Of a stretch of 29,336 nt of DNA, positions 10,301 to 22,200 are shown piece after piece. Source of the stretch: Phoronis ovalis (taxonomy: Eukaryota; Phoronida; Phoronidae). The stretch spans positions 1 to 29,336 of the forward strand of contig JAOXYB010035173.1 of the NCBI GenBank assembly GCA_028565635.1, read 5' to 3'. The translations under genes and the position numbers were made by a program. Each line of letters begins with the position of its first letter. The stretch's first letter is position 1. The notes under the pieces are model-generated. The model worked only from the letters and a program-made list of their open reading frames with translations, did no database searches and was not told the origin of the DNA.

Positions 10301-11456
10301 TTTGTTTCACCATCTGCCTCTATAATTGCCAATAAGTCAAACTTCTTAGTAATTTATTGAAACACTGTTGGTACAGAATCCTAATGTAAAACCCATCATA
10401 GGCCTAAATTATTCACTTTCAAGCACTGGCACATGTATGTCTGTTGGTTTTGAAAGACATGAGAGGTACCAATAGCATGTATAAAGAAACACATGTATAA
10501 AAGGAACTTTCAATTAAGTTGAAATTAAGACATTGCTCTTTCAAAATTTTTAATTATACTGAATTTTTTACTTATAGGACGAAACGGCAGCGCAGTGTGG
10601 CATTTCAGCTATGCCAACATTCCAGTTTTTCAAAAATGGGGAAAAGGTAAGATACTCTATCTGCCCAATAGTGGGAAAATAAAAAAAAAGACCCGCTGAG
10701 AAAATTTTAAAATATTTTGCATGATAATATCTACTCCTCCTAATCATATGAATGTTAATCACATACCATGTCTGATTCCATGCAAATTGTAAAAATAATC
10801 AATGAATTTATACTCTTGTTTTCTACAATACAGTCTAAATAATATACACGGCCAGACCAAAAAAAGCCTTGCTTCAAATTTTGGCGTTTTCAGTTTTATT
10901 TTTTAATAAACCTTGTTTAATGGGCACGAGTACCTCAAAAAATATCTGACGGACTTGGTTTTGCCCAATGTTAAACAATGTTTCCAGTTCTCTCCATAAT
11001 TATACAATTTGCTGTGATAAAATGATTAAATCTACAGTGAAATCACAAAACTAGTCTTTGTATCATGAAATGAAATTGAAATGCAGATTTGAAGCATATG
11101 GATGCAATCTGTTTTGCTGAATAGGCACTTGGATACATTTGGGATCTGCGTAATTGCTACTGACAATTTGTACTCAATCGTCTTAGATGGGTTATGTGAA
11201 TCATTTTCAGTTTAAAACATTATAAAAAGGGGATAGGATGTCCTCTTTTGGTGTATGTAATATATTAACCTATCCTCTGCTTACCTCGGCTTGTTATCTT
11301 CTGTAACCTCAGATAACAGGTTATTATCTACTACTTAAAATGCTACCTTAGTAACACAAAGGACTTGGTCAACATTTGCTCTCTTTACAGATAGATGAAG
11401 TCATTGGTGCGAATATTGAGAAAATAAAAGAAAAAGCTGCAAAGCATCTAAAGTAA
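7340..11456 (+). CDS. TXN: Thioredoxin (exons 2-5; first coding exon not in view)
   Basis: Cytosolic/nuclear protein-disulfide reductase; its dithiol reduces target proteins and is itself recharged by thioredoxin reductase. Four coding exons are visible: 7340-7444 (35 codons), 10045-10104 (20), 10578-10646 (23) and 11391-11456 (21 plus TAA). All begin after AG and end before GT (gtaggt, gtaagt, gtaaga), all in phase 0. The first exon starts [14 protein letters not shown] and carries the active site WCGPC at 7406-7420, within [12 protein letters not shown]. The second ends in VDVDEN, and the third holds the cis-proline loop [13 protein letters not shown]. Visible protein is 99 residues; with the usual N-terminal 5-8 residues the total matches the family length of about 105. 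No ATG exon of the expected kind (M-V-x5-K followed by GT) was found upstream, so exon 1 is probably left of the window, making the DIRS relic intronic. The gene is convergent with the lipoprotein gene. The family call is near certain; the symbol is by homology only. Confidence 0.96.
7785..7835 (+). repeat. Dispersed motif, copy 1 (CTTTTTATGC...CACATAGTGCATA)
   Basis: CTTTTTATGCTCACGGCACA then TAGTGCATATAGGGCATATAG resembles 12357-12400 (CTTTTTATGCCCATCACATA, GTGCATAGGCATATAG). Same strand, 4.6 kb apart; probably the edge of a dispersed repeat family. Confidence 0.55.
8240..8304. repeat. 65-bp near-perfect palindrome
   Basis: Arms of 26 bp (8240-8265 and 8279-8304) pair with three mismatches, sharing CAATAGACCAAA and its complement; the 13-bp loop contains the self-complementary TACATGTA. 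It lies in a thioredoxin intron and may be a small foldback element. Confidence 0.75.
8531..9362 (+). mobile_element. ~0.83-kb non-coding element with inverted ends in thioredoxin intron
   Basis: Left end CAGGGCAACCCTTAAAAGAT continuing TGTTGGCTTGT matches, in inverse, the right end at 9362 downward (TAGGCCACCCTTAAAAGATT, GTTGGTTTGT); similarity continues weakly through TTGC-GA. No open frame of note lies inside and no target duplication was found. An 8-bp stem (CCTACCAC/GTGGTAGG) sits just inside the left end. Confidence 0.65.
10105..11390 (+). other. Thioredoxin introns 10105-10577 and 10647-11390
   Basis: Two introns flank the cis-proline exon, with gtaagt and gtaaga donors and ttatag and tttacag acceptors. 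I see no further exon, RNA gene or repeat in them apart from a weak 7-bp stem (GTTATCT/AGATAAC) near 11305-11330. Confidence 0.8.
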
Positions 11457-11823
11457 ATCCCTTAAAGCGTCTGTAGAAACAAGAGAAAGTCGTTACATTC
11501 AGTGTGAAATTATAATTATGTAATTTATTCCAATTTCTTAACAACATTTTCTCACTTTTTATAGATTACTGCTTTTAAAACAAATACATTTCATGTTCAA
11601 TCTGTACCTTGTCATTTAATGTTTGTTATTAACCCATCAAGGATTTTTGAGGGGTTGGAAATAATATAAAAACAACAAATTTCGTGCTCAATCATGGAAA
11701 GCGTATATTGTAAAAGTTTAATGGATTGCTTTCATCTCTTTAATATTCAGAAGTTTTAATATAAAATTTCCATATTTGGTAATTTTAACTTTTTCTTAAA
11801 ACTGATATAGACACCCTGAATTT

Positions 11824-12310
11824 CAGAGCTTATAAATCAACGCTATTTCGTTTAATACTTCATCTTTACAATTTCTTACTTCTCAAATTTTATATCTTCT
11901 GGTAGCTTGGTTTATAGACTCTGACGCAACTGGACCCTTTTCCCTGCCTGTTAATCAATTTGAAAGCACCACCCAGGTAAAAGTAGCCTATCACAATGCA
12001 TGGCATAATTTCTAACAACCAATGGAATAATTAGCTTTAGAAAGGACCCGTTTGCCACGTGCCGTTGCTTGTGCACTGCTTCGCAATAACTGATGGCCCC
12101 ATGTAAAATGTTGGTTCTCACAAGTTCTCATTGGCTGTCACTTGCTTCTAGTACTCGAAGCGTATCCATGCAATGATGTGGATGATCAAAGGCCTGATCA
12201 AGTTGTTTCAGAGTCTATAAATAAAGCTACGGTAAGATATAAAATTTGGATTTAGAGGTAATAAACTGTGAAATATGAAAACTTTTAAATGATATGATTT
12301 GTAGGCTCTG
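11824..12310 (+). mobile_element. Palindromic MITE-like element between the convergent genes
   Basis: Arms of about 115 bp are inverted copies: CAGAGCTTATAAATCA at 11824 against CAGAGCCTACAAATCA read back from 12310, then CAAATTTTATATCTT, GTAGCTT, TTTATAGACTCTGA and CAACT. A CAGAG-TATAAAT motif occurs four times in alternating orientation (near 11824, 11915, 12215 and 12305). No target duplication was identified. It lies 370 bp past the thioredoxin stop and 465 bp from the lipoprotein polyadenylation signal. Confidence 0.7.
12220..12225 (+). terminator. Candidate polyadenylation signal AATAAA downstream of thioredoxin
   Basis: AATAAA lies 764 bases after the thioredoxin stop, within the right arm of the palindromic element at 11824-12310. 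No canonical hexamer was seen nearer the stop. If used, the thioredoxin 3' end would be supplied by a mobile element; this is inference only. Confidence 0.3.
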
Positions 12311-12356
12311 ACAGTCAAGAGTGGATATAAAAGTTTGCTATAATCAAGCTGCTAAA

Positions 12357-12400
12357 CTTTTTATGCCCATCACATAGTGCATAGGCATATAGTTGTCGAC
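12357..12400 (+). repeat. Dispersed motif, copy 2
   Basis: Second copy of the motif at 7785-7835, here in the intergenic stretch between the palindromic element and the lipoprotein polyadenylation signal. The remainder of 12310-12755 shows no gene. Confidence 0.55.
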
Positions 12401-12774
12401 TATGCATCCTTATTCTTGGACATGGGTAACACTTTCTTTGTCTTTCGATGACAGCTTCAGCTTTTATCTAATCAGCTTCAAATTCAGAACAGAGTAAATA
12501 CAGGGCAGATGTTATTTTAGTCTCGATTATTTCCAATGTGGCAGCAAAATTTCTTCCTGGTGAGCTATGTTATAAAACGTGTTTTTCTGCAAGAAATTGG
12601 GTATTGGAAACCTTTCAAATTTTTTCAATTAAATCTGCAGCAAACTGGAAAACGGATAAAATTAATAGCCGTGAAACCAGTTCTATTTCACTGAATTTTT
12701 ATTTGCCACAGTACGAGTTTGTAAAGGTGGGAATATACAGTCAAACAACGACAATTATTATGCTTTAATCAAAA

Positions 12775-12780
12775 TTTATT
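12775..12780 (-). terminator. Polyadenylation signal AATAAA of the lipoprotein gene
   Basis: The plus strand reads TTTATT here, i.e. AATAAA on the minus strand, about 390 bases beyond the stop codon at 13168-13170. It is the only clear hexamer in a sensible place, so transcript cleavage is inferred near 12750-12760. The interval 12781-13167 would be 3' UTR; it is AT-rich and has no other recognised feature. Confidence 0.6.
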
Positions 12781-13167
12781 GAACATTCATATTTGAAACA
12801 TTTTGTTTTGCATTGTTTTTTTTTGCACGTATCACAACTGAGTCAAGTTAGAACATGGCAAATAATTTTAAAAAGTTTTAACCAAAATACATTAATTAAT
12901 ACACCATTACCAAGAATATGAAATTTAAAAGTACTTTGTCTTAACTAACATAGTGATAGAATACCTACTTTCCATAGCAAGCCCTAGCTATTATAACTAC
13001 ACACAAGTACGTTTTAAGTACTAGAAAATTTACATGTTTTAAAGAGAATTTACATCAAAATCAAACAAAGTTATAATAAAATGTTAAAATACATCATTTT
13101 TAATGTGATTGCTAAAAGGTAAAAAGCTCTTAAGTAAGGTCACATGTCGATGTTTAGTAACGGGAAT

Positions 13168-13299
13168 CTAAGCTTTTGTTCTCACTCTCTTGGCTTTCTT
13201 ATTGATGTTCTCTAGTTTAATGCTGAATTTCTTAGCTTTATCATCAACTGTATCATCATCACCAAAAGCGTCAAAACCATCCTTTGAACTCATGATTTC
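13168..13299 (-). CDS. Lipoprotein last exon: charged C-terminal tail
   Basis: The final 132-bp exon encodes 43 residues and TAG (13168-13170). It starts EIMSSKDGFDAFGDDDTVDD, acidic, then turns basic (NKKAKRVRTKA at the end). No domain is recognised. The acceptor is tttacag and phase 0 agrees with the preceding exon. Confidence 0.85.
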   Translation of the reverse strand, partial: EIMSSKDGFDAFGDDDTVDDKAKKFSIKLENINKKAKRVRTKA

Positions 13300-16200
13300 C
13301 TGTAAACAACAACATACTATCTTGAGCTTTCTCTACTAGGTTTTTAAACGTGCTAGGTTATCTTAAATTGTATTGCCAACAAGAAGTAAGTCAACAGAAG
13401 TTTTAGCAGGACTAGCAGCACAAGAGGGCAGAAAATAAATTTATTTCATGTAGTACATACATAAAATAGTTGTAAATAGAACATGTACAATTTGAAACAA
13501 AGCACATTTCTTTCAGCAGCTACCAGAAAAGCACAACTCAATTTTTACACGTGAAAATGTTAATTTTTGACTGACATAATTACCATTTGATGATATAATG
13601 ATGTGTGAAATAAATTAAAACAAAAGTATACACTCAAAGCACTATGTACCTGGAAGTAAGATGTGAAACTAGGCACCTCACAACTACGGCAGACAGACTT
13701 TCCTACTCCGAGCTCATCAGCAACACACTGGCACATTTGGCATGGAGCTGGGGTGGCAGTCTTTGCAACACGTTGTCCAAGCACGGTGACAAATTTCTTC
13801 TGGATATTAGCACGAGTCTTGGTCAAAACATTGAGATTGAAAACAGAGCCATTGGTTTCGTGAGCAAGGGCTACGCACAGATCTTTTGGAACACTAATGT
13901 GCTTGCGCAGACTAGCATCACCATTGAATTTCTTGTTGTCTTTGTTGGTGTAGACTCTGCCGGCATCAAGACCTAAACAATAAAATTAATAATTTTTAAC
14001 CAAAATCTCGATTTTGAAATCAACCTTTTATATACAAGAACATTAAATAAAACAGCTCAGGCTAAAATGCAGATAGAATTAAATCTGAATACATTTGTTC
14101 ACCACTCAAATTAATTCATAATAGTTTATATTCAAGCAAGGAGGTAATACTGGTAAGTAGCATTATAAACTATATGATATTTTCACAAAATTCTAAAAGA
14201 GGATTATGGAGAAAACTTACCATAGTAATTATAGCTCTTCTTGCCCTTAACTGTGAAATCACTGTCCATCACAATGTGCATCTGGGTATTGTAATCCATC
14301 AACAACTGTTGGATTTCGCTGTATGTAACGGCTACCTCATCACAAGCTGAGCATGGTACAACAATAATGATCTTTGCAACTCCAGCACGGGATGGATATA
14401 AAACGGCCATACGCACAGCACGCAAGACATCATTGTTGGAGCCATCTCCTGAGAAATCTAAGCCCTCCGATCCAAGCTTAAATAGACGGAAGTTGTTAAA
14501 CAGTTGTCCGTCCATGGTGTGGCTGTGCTCGAAATTATGTACGCCAACTCCACCAAAGCCGACAATACCGAAGCGGTTATTTTTCATACCTGAAATATAC
14601 AATCAAGTGTTTAGTGCAGTGGATGAAATATACAATCAAATGTTTAGTGCAGTGGATCAAATATACAATTTAGTGTTTAGTGCAGCAGTGGATCAAATAT
14701 ACAATCAAAAGCTTAGTACAATAGTGTTATCCACACATGTTTAGTGTTGTCTTTCAAAAAGTACAAATATTTTATACAAAAATAATTTGTTTTACATTGA
14801 ATCCGCTCTTTCTTACCTTGCTTTCTCAACGAATCCTCAATATTCTTGACAATGTCAGGTAATCTCTTAGATGCTTTCTTGTTGCAAGATTTCTCCTCGA
14901 TGACAAAGACCACATCAGCAGATTTTGGAGCAGGTACTGTTTTACTGGAGATCTCAAATTCTTCACCTTCGTTGACAACTTTGTTTTTCTTATCACCAGT
15001 TTCACAGGTAACTGTTTAAAAGTAATTGAAAATGAAATCGTAGTGTACATTGTTTCCAAATTTAATATTTAAAACATTTCTTGTGACCAAGAAACAACGC
15101 ACAAATAATTATAGTTCATTCACACGAAATCCTACATGATTTGAATAGTGTTACAAAAATGTATTCATCAAACACACATTTTAAGAACCGGAACTATGCA
15201 AATGCACCTAAAAAGTTAACTTACCACATGTTCTTGGAATGCGGACATAGACATCACTACTCTTACATTTCTGGACATAATCAGCAGCAACATTGCAAGA
15301 TGCAGTGTCATCTTTAACACGGTTCTTGGTGTTACTCAGTTCATTGTTGCACATGTCGAAGTATGGTTTAGGTTCAACCTAGAAATGTATCAACATCCCA
15401 TCATTAGCCAGTGACAATGAACAATCTGAATTTCTTGTAGAATACTAATGTACAACACTGCCAGCTAGGAGTACAGGTAAAACAGTTTAGTATAATACCT
15501 CTTACAGCATGTTGCAGATTTGCAGACTGCTTAACACAATATACATGTACAAGCTAGATACAACTACAATAAAAGTCAAAATCAATGAAGCTATGTTCGT
15601 AGATAGGAACAGAGATTGTGTTGATGCTTTATGTGAGTATGAAGCAAAAGTAAGTTAACTACAAAAGCAAACACAAACTGAAACTTACAATCTTGAAGCA
15701 TGGTCTCATTGGTGATGCCTCATCCATGAATAATGCAGCACATGTCTTGTACGCTCTGGAAGTTTCATCTGGTGTCACAATGTTGGCATTATTGCGATGA
15801 CGACGACAACGTAGAGACCAGCTACGAGTGAAATCTGTGACATCATCAGTATTCTGGCGATCTGCTGTCAAGAAGTCATTGTTTGGTTCGTTATCATATG
15901 TACCAAACAAACCAGCAGTCTTTCCAAAGTACCATCCTGTCATGTTTGTTGTGCAAACGTCATGGACATTGTCACAGGTGACTGTGACACCATTAGTGTT
16001 GTGGACACGTACAGCATTTCCAATACGCATCATAGTGGTGTTGCCGAATTCAACAGGAAGGTCAATCTTCTTGCCATCAAGACGAACCTATAAAATTTGA
16101 CTCACATAGGAACCAGTGCCTCAAACATAACCAAGCATTCAAACCAGTGAAAAGAATTGTTATCGAGTTTAGGGATAAAACCAACTTAATTGGAAACAAT

Positions 16201-19200
16201 GGCATGTAACAGTCCAAAATGTGTCTTGCATTGTTCATGGGTACATGTATTTGAATTCACAAATTTAAACACGTTTTAACGTTAATTATTACATTAATCT
16301 GGAGGATATAAAACATGAAAACGAGACATAAATGCATGAAAATTACTCACAGTGAAATCGGGTTTGATTTCAATTTCCTTGTCATTTACCATGACAACCA
16401 ATGATTTGCCTTGTTTCTCATCAAAGTTCACAAGAACAGTGAAATTACCATCAATGAAATCGTGTGCCAAAACATAGCTACAGGTACCAGCAAATTCGAA
16501 ATGACGATTATCGAAAGTGGTGAAATGCTGGTTGCCGGAAATAGTTGCCATAGCTGTACAAAATACAAATTTTAAAATCATAATCATGTGCTATTTTCAG
16601 TTCCTATATCTTAAATTTTTTCACCATAAACATAAACTTAATTGTCCACTGTGGAGTTAAGTATACAAGGTCTGTACTGTTATTGACTATTATGAAAATA
16701 AACACTGCAGCAATTTTACTTCAATCTTTGAATGTGCAGACAACTTACATACATCAATCTTATATAAACTCACCCTTGAAAGGAGGAACCCAGTTGCGAA
16801 TATCTCTAGATGGCTTATACTTGTAGAAGACATCCAATACTTTGTTTTGGTCAAATTCACCTGGAGAGTACAGCTTCAGATTCCTAACCATGCGCCTGTA
16901 CTTAGCTTCAACTTCCTCAAATTTGGGAAGTTCTTCGAAGGATTCCCAGGATATGGGGAGACCGACTTCGAATTGGATTTCTCCATGTTCAGGATCCCAT
17001 ACAGTGAAGCGAGTGTCGTCAAAACGCAAGTACTTCTTGGTCAATAAATTGTAATTGTTCTTGAGCCAATCTTTAGCCTGGTTGTAGGAGTGTTCATACA
17101 TAGCCTTGGCATGTTTTTCAACCTCGTAATCGGAGTAATATTGTTTGCCCTATAAAAAAAGTTATGAAATCTAAACCTGTAGGCGAATTAGCAATACAGT
17201 TAAGTATAAATAACTCGAGTCTCTGCCTGATTAACATTGATAATGTACTTATACTGCAATGTTTCACAGCTACACAATATTATCAAAATCTGCAATGAAT
17301 AGTCTTCCTTATTTTTTTACCTGCTCAATAGCAGAGTTAGCATACTGCTTCATAAGCTGAACTTCATCACGGCCCAAAAGCTGTTGTACATTTGTATTCA
17401 TTTTGTCACGTACGTCATAGATGGCACCAGTGTATTGAGCGGCCATGTCTCCAATGTAATCCCGAGCAGCGTTCATCCTGAAAATGTTGTTAAATGTTTA
17501 TACTGAGCAAAACGTCTACATTATTTAATAAATGGCAAGATCTTTCTTAGAAATGTAATACAAATCCTCAGATCACCAAACGTATCCTTATAGTATTCAA
17601 ATAGCACAAATTAAGGACAATTGATTCAACCTTCAATTTTTTTTTATTTATTCAACGTCTTAAATTTCTACTAAAGCTACCTACCTGGTCCAATCCATTT
17701 CTTGCATTGTGGGCAGAGCACTGACATAATCATGGTTGCGGAGATCATCAATTTTCTGCATAACTCCATCATACTTGTCTTTGAGTTGTTGGTAGTGTGG
17801 ATGGGCTTTCGTTCTGTTGATCAATTCTAAAAGAACAAGATGTGCAACAAATAGGTTCACTAATTTTAGCCCATCAACAGCCTATTGTAGTATACCCCAT
17901 TCTACCATACATCTGTATAATTATCAAACTTTACTTTCATTTAAAATTATGCATTCAAATATTGCTTATAAATACCTTCATATTTCTCATTCAGTTGTTC
18001 TTTGAGTTTGGCTAGTTTCTCTTCGGCAAGGTTGTAATATTCCACATACTTTAAGACCATTGGTTCCATAACGTCAGAAATCTTGACAATGGCCTTCTCA
18101 ATGTAGACAGCAAGCTTCTCTTTGAGTTCCTGAAAAAGTCAGCATAATTTTAAAAATTGAATCAATTTCCATTATGCTAACATGTATGAACTTTCCCCAA
18201 AACATTATGGAACCAACACTTAACACAAAATACAATTTAAGAGGGACCACAGAGAAATGTGCATGGCAACCAAAACACAAATAAAGCTGAAACAGTGTTT
18301 ATATTGCAATTTTCTTTTACCTCCTTTTTCTGTTCATATATTTGTTTGTATTCGGCAACCTTCTGTTCATATTTAGCACGGAGTTCAACTATTTGATCTT
18401 CAAACTGTTGGCGATATTCAGCCCATTTCTGTTCTACTTGTTGGATGTAGGCTGCATATTTGGCTTCCCATTCACGTCTCATAACTTCAATCTTATAATA
18501 CATTTCATCTACCTTGAGGCTGTAACAGTAAATGATGCTTAGTTCAAGTTAATTCCTGAGTAATTTTCTTTCAATTGACTAAACCAAACAATAATTCATT
18601 TTGTAGATACGATGCTCCATAAAGTCAGTTTTGGCTAAAGGTACTTTAACAAGCTTTGCTTGGGAGTGAAATTACTAGCGGGGGAGGAGGCAAAACATGT
18701 TCAGGTTCCCCTCCCTGATAATTTTTAAAGGAATAGCCCTAACCTAATCTTGTCAGCAACAGCTTCCATAGTTTCATAAGTATCCTTCATGAAGAACTCA
18801 TTACGGCGGTACATGTTAGTTAATTCCTGATTCATGGTGTCCATGTCACGCTGCATAGATTCGTTATCTTCGTCCAAGTTCAGAGACTTGACAATGTTGC
18901 CCATCTCAGTCTTGTACATGTAAGCAGTACGGCGCCACCTGTTGGACATTTCATCAGCCATATCTTCATATACGGTACCATGAGTCTGGGGTTTGCTTGG
19001 CATGCCTTCATATGGAATCTGAAATATTGAGAAAGCCAGGTATAAACAAGGGAAGTCATGTGATACTACATAATATAAATTATATTTGACACAAAATCGG
19101 TATCCAATACTAAAAGACGTGCTGAAAACCTAAGCTAGTGAAAGTTTATCAATGCTAGCAGTATTATTAAAACACAGAAAAGGTGATTAAACATAATAAT

Positions 19201-22200
19201 TATAATAAAATTGACTACAGTAATGTGTAAAAATACATCATACAAAAATTAAATAAAATTTAAACATCAACTACATTATTTACCGAAATAAAAGTGCTCA
19301 CAATGTCACCGTTCAAGCTTGGTCGCAAGTAGATACGAGAATGTAAGAGGTTGGTGTTATTTAAATTGGTCGACACCAGGGCTTCTGTAATGTGGCGGTT
19401 GTTATGCATACGGTAGACTTCAGCCTTACATAAAGTCTTGCTTTCACATTTACCATACGCATGCAACATGTTGCCTGGATTGGCTATAAAAATATTTGCA
19501 GATGTAATAAAATTTAAATTGGAATCTGGTTGCTTCTTTAGATGTTAAATAACCAGTACAATATACTGGCTTTTTCTTTAGCACTGATATATAAAAAATC
19601 GGGACAAAAAGACTCGTCAAGAAATATTTAGAAGATCAACTCTTTTTGAAAATGTTAGAATTAATTAATCAATATTACTCTTTTTCTAAAAGTTAAAAGG
19701 CAACTTACCAGGGTCATAGTTAACTTTGAGGTCAAAGTTTCTCTCACGCGTGTCAATGTCCATAGAAGATGTAACAACTCTGTCAAAGTTGTAAGTGTTC
19801 TTCAGTTCAAAGTGGTAGATAGAATATCTCCTGTTGGACATGTCCCTCATTCTACCCCAGCTGTTCATGTTTACAACAGGACTCAGCAACTAGACACATG
19901 GAAAGTAAAACATGCCCTGATGAAGCACTACGTTTGTAAGTACGATTTTTTTTGGAGTGGATCATTTTAATGCAAAACATGAATATGATGCTAGCATGTG
20001 GTTGTTACAAGATAAGACAACAACAAGATTACAATGAGAACCATCGAAACAAGCTGTCAGAATTGTATGCCAGAACCTAAATACTGACAAACGATGAATT
20101 GTAGATTTCAAATAAGTTTAAAATTTCTATTACTAAATCAAAATAGAAGGCTCAAGCAGGATAGAATCCTTATAAATTTAAAATTTATTGAATTATAAGC
20201 CTTCTCTTTAATAGAATCTCAACTTTCAAATTTCCTTACTTATCCAAATATAAACCCTCCCGGTTAAAGAGCTTTCCTATTAGTCAGGCAGCAATAAGTC
20301 ACAAACTACAAAACATCAAAAACTCACCTCAAGTTCCATCTCATTACGGAGCTTATTGATCTGCGTTCTGAGGAGCATCGTCTTAACTTCACGGGTCTTG
20401 GCCGTTCTATAATCCATACCGAAACCAGCAGACCAGAATCTTTCAGAGTTACCCAACTGAGTCTTGGCTGAGAATTCTAAGGAAGATGCTGGATGACTAA
20501 TATCAAATTGCATGGTGTAGTTGGTGCCAGAGAAGCGGACACTTTCCTTGCGGATATTGGTGGACACAGTGAGCTTCTTGCGACGATCGCCAGAGTAGTC
20601 AATTTCGGTGTTTGAGCTGTAGATGGTATTTGCGTCACCAATGTTCACTTCATTCTGGATAGTAATATCAGGGCGAAGGTTGGGGTGTTTGATGACAAGT
20701 TCTTGTTTGATTTGGTTACCAGATCTTTCATGTTTACCCAGTATAGTCAACTTCTTTTCTGCGTTGCGGTCAGCATCCCATAAGATGTTCAATTCAGCAG
20801 CAGAACCTTCGTGGCTAAAGGTGCTTGCCAAGGACCTCCATGGAGTTGACAGTTTGCTGCTCATTTCCTGTCTCACATTAGATCTACTGATCCAAGAGAA
20901 TTCGTGACCAATTTTCTTATCTCTAGCATTGTCCCAACAGAAAACGATGCTGTGCTTGAGTAGACGAGCATAGAAGTCGATTCCGTGTTCAATAATAACA
21001 GTGCGGCGTGGTGTGACAACTTTGAAAGTGGTGTCACGTTTGACACGTATATCGTTACCCTGATTGTTAGTATCCAGATTGAAGCGGACATTGCTGTCGC
21101 GGCTCTTTGTGTCCCAGTTAAGGTTGACATCACCAGTAATGTGTTTATCGTCAACACCAATGCTATATTCAGTCTTCACTGGGTATGGTGTTTTCATTTC
21201 AATGGTGCCACTGTGGGTGTTGCGTGCATTGCGGTAGTTACCACCCATATCAAACATCGTCTCGCCATTGAACTCAGTGTTGAAGTTGGTTTCCACAGAA
21301 CGTTTCCAAATGTGGCTATGATCCATCTTCAATTTCATGCTCAAATCACGACGATGAGTATTGCTACCAGTGAAATACAGTTTGAAATCTTTACGACCAA
21401 AGAAATCACCGACGTTCTTGTATTCGGTATCGATGTTGATACTCTTGCCAGGGGCCCACGTGAGAATACCATTAGAGATGTAATCAGGACCATTCTGTTT
21501 GTTCTTAATAGTGACTTCGATGTTCTCAAAGTTCTCAAATGGTGTAGTCAAAGTTATGGTACTCAGCATGCGATCGCGGTTCTCCCATTCTCCTTCAAGC
21601 TTGATTTGCTTACCACGAGCGTAGTTAACATTAGCATTGGATTTAAAATAGCTGGTATCACCATTGTGGCTCAAATCGGCAGAGATGGATTCAAAGTTTC
21701 GGAAGGGGCTTGAGAAATCAACATGTCCCATAACACGGGTAGGTGCAAAACTGAATGTAGTTGAGGCACTGATTGTGTCCCGTGGTGTGTATTTCACTAC
21801 AGCACTAGAGGCAATGGATCTCCAACTATTACCTTTGTGGTTGATGTTCACAGACATATCTTCATAGTATCTGAAAGGAGTTTTCAAGCTAGCCATCGCC
21901 TGGACACCATTTTTCAAGCTAAAAGTGATATCATTTTCAATCATCTCTCCTGGTTTGTAGGATAAATCAAAGTGATTGGTGAAATCTCTTGGATAGCCAC
22001 TGTATTTCAAGTTAGCAGTGATATCATTAGCGACGTATGGGTTACGGTGAAGATAGGTGGCATCAATGTTGTAGTCAGTGTCATAGTCAGACATCTTGAA
22101 TGTAATACGGTCACTGATCTTCTCACCCCACATGGTGAACTCAGTGTTTTTCTCAAAGTTCTTATAGGTTCCGGTGATTTTCTCACTGAACTCAGTCAGT

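Noticed and set aside
12538-12768. Plus-strand frame of 76 codons between the two genes
   Set aside because: No domain, no splice partner, and it overlaps the inferred 3' end region of the lipoprotein gene.
13644-13976. Plus-strand open frames of 110 and 66 codons
   Set aside because: They lie opposite the Cys-knot exon 13650-13972 and have no domain or splice signals of their own.
14367-14744. Plus-strand frame with IYNQVFSAVD repeats
   Set aside because: The protein repeat is only the 33-bp minisatellite read in a frame divisible by three; the rest is antisense to the vWA-like exon.
20985-21713. Plus-strand open frame of 242 codons opposite the giant exon
   Set aside because: It is antisense to well-supported repeat coding sequence with splice-consistent neighbours; its composition (Val/Ile/Thr-rich) is what the reverse strand of such repeats yields.
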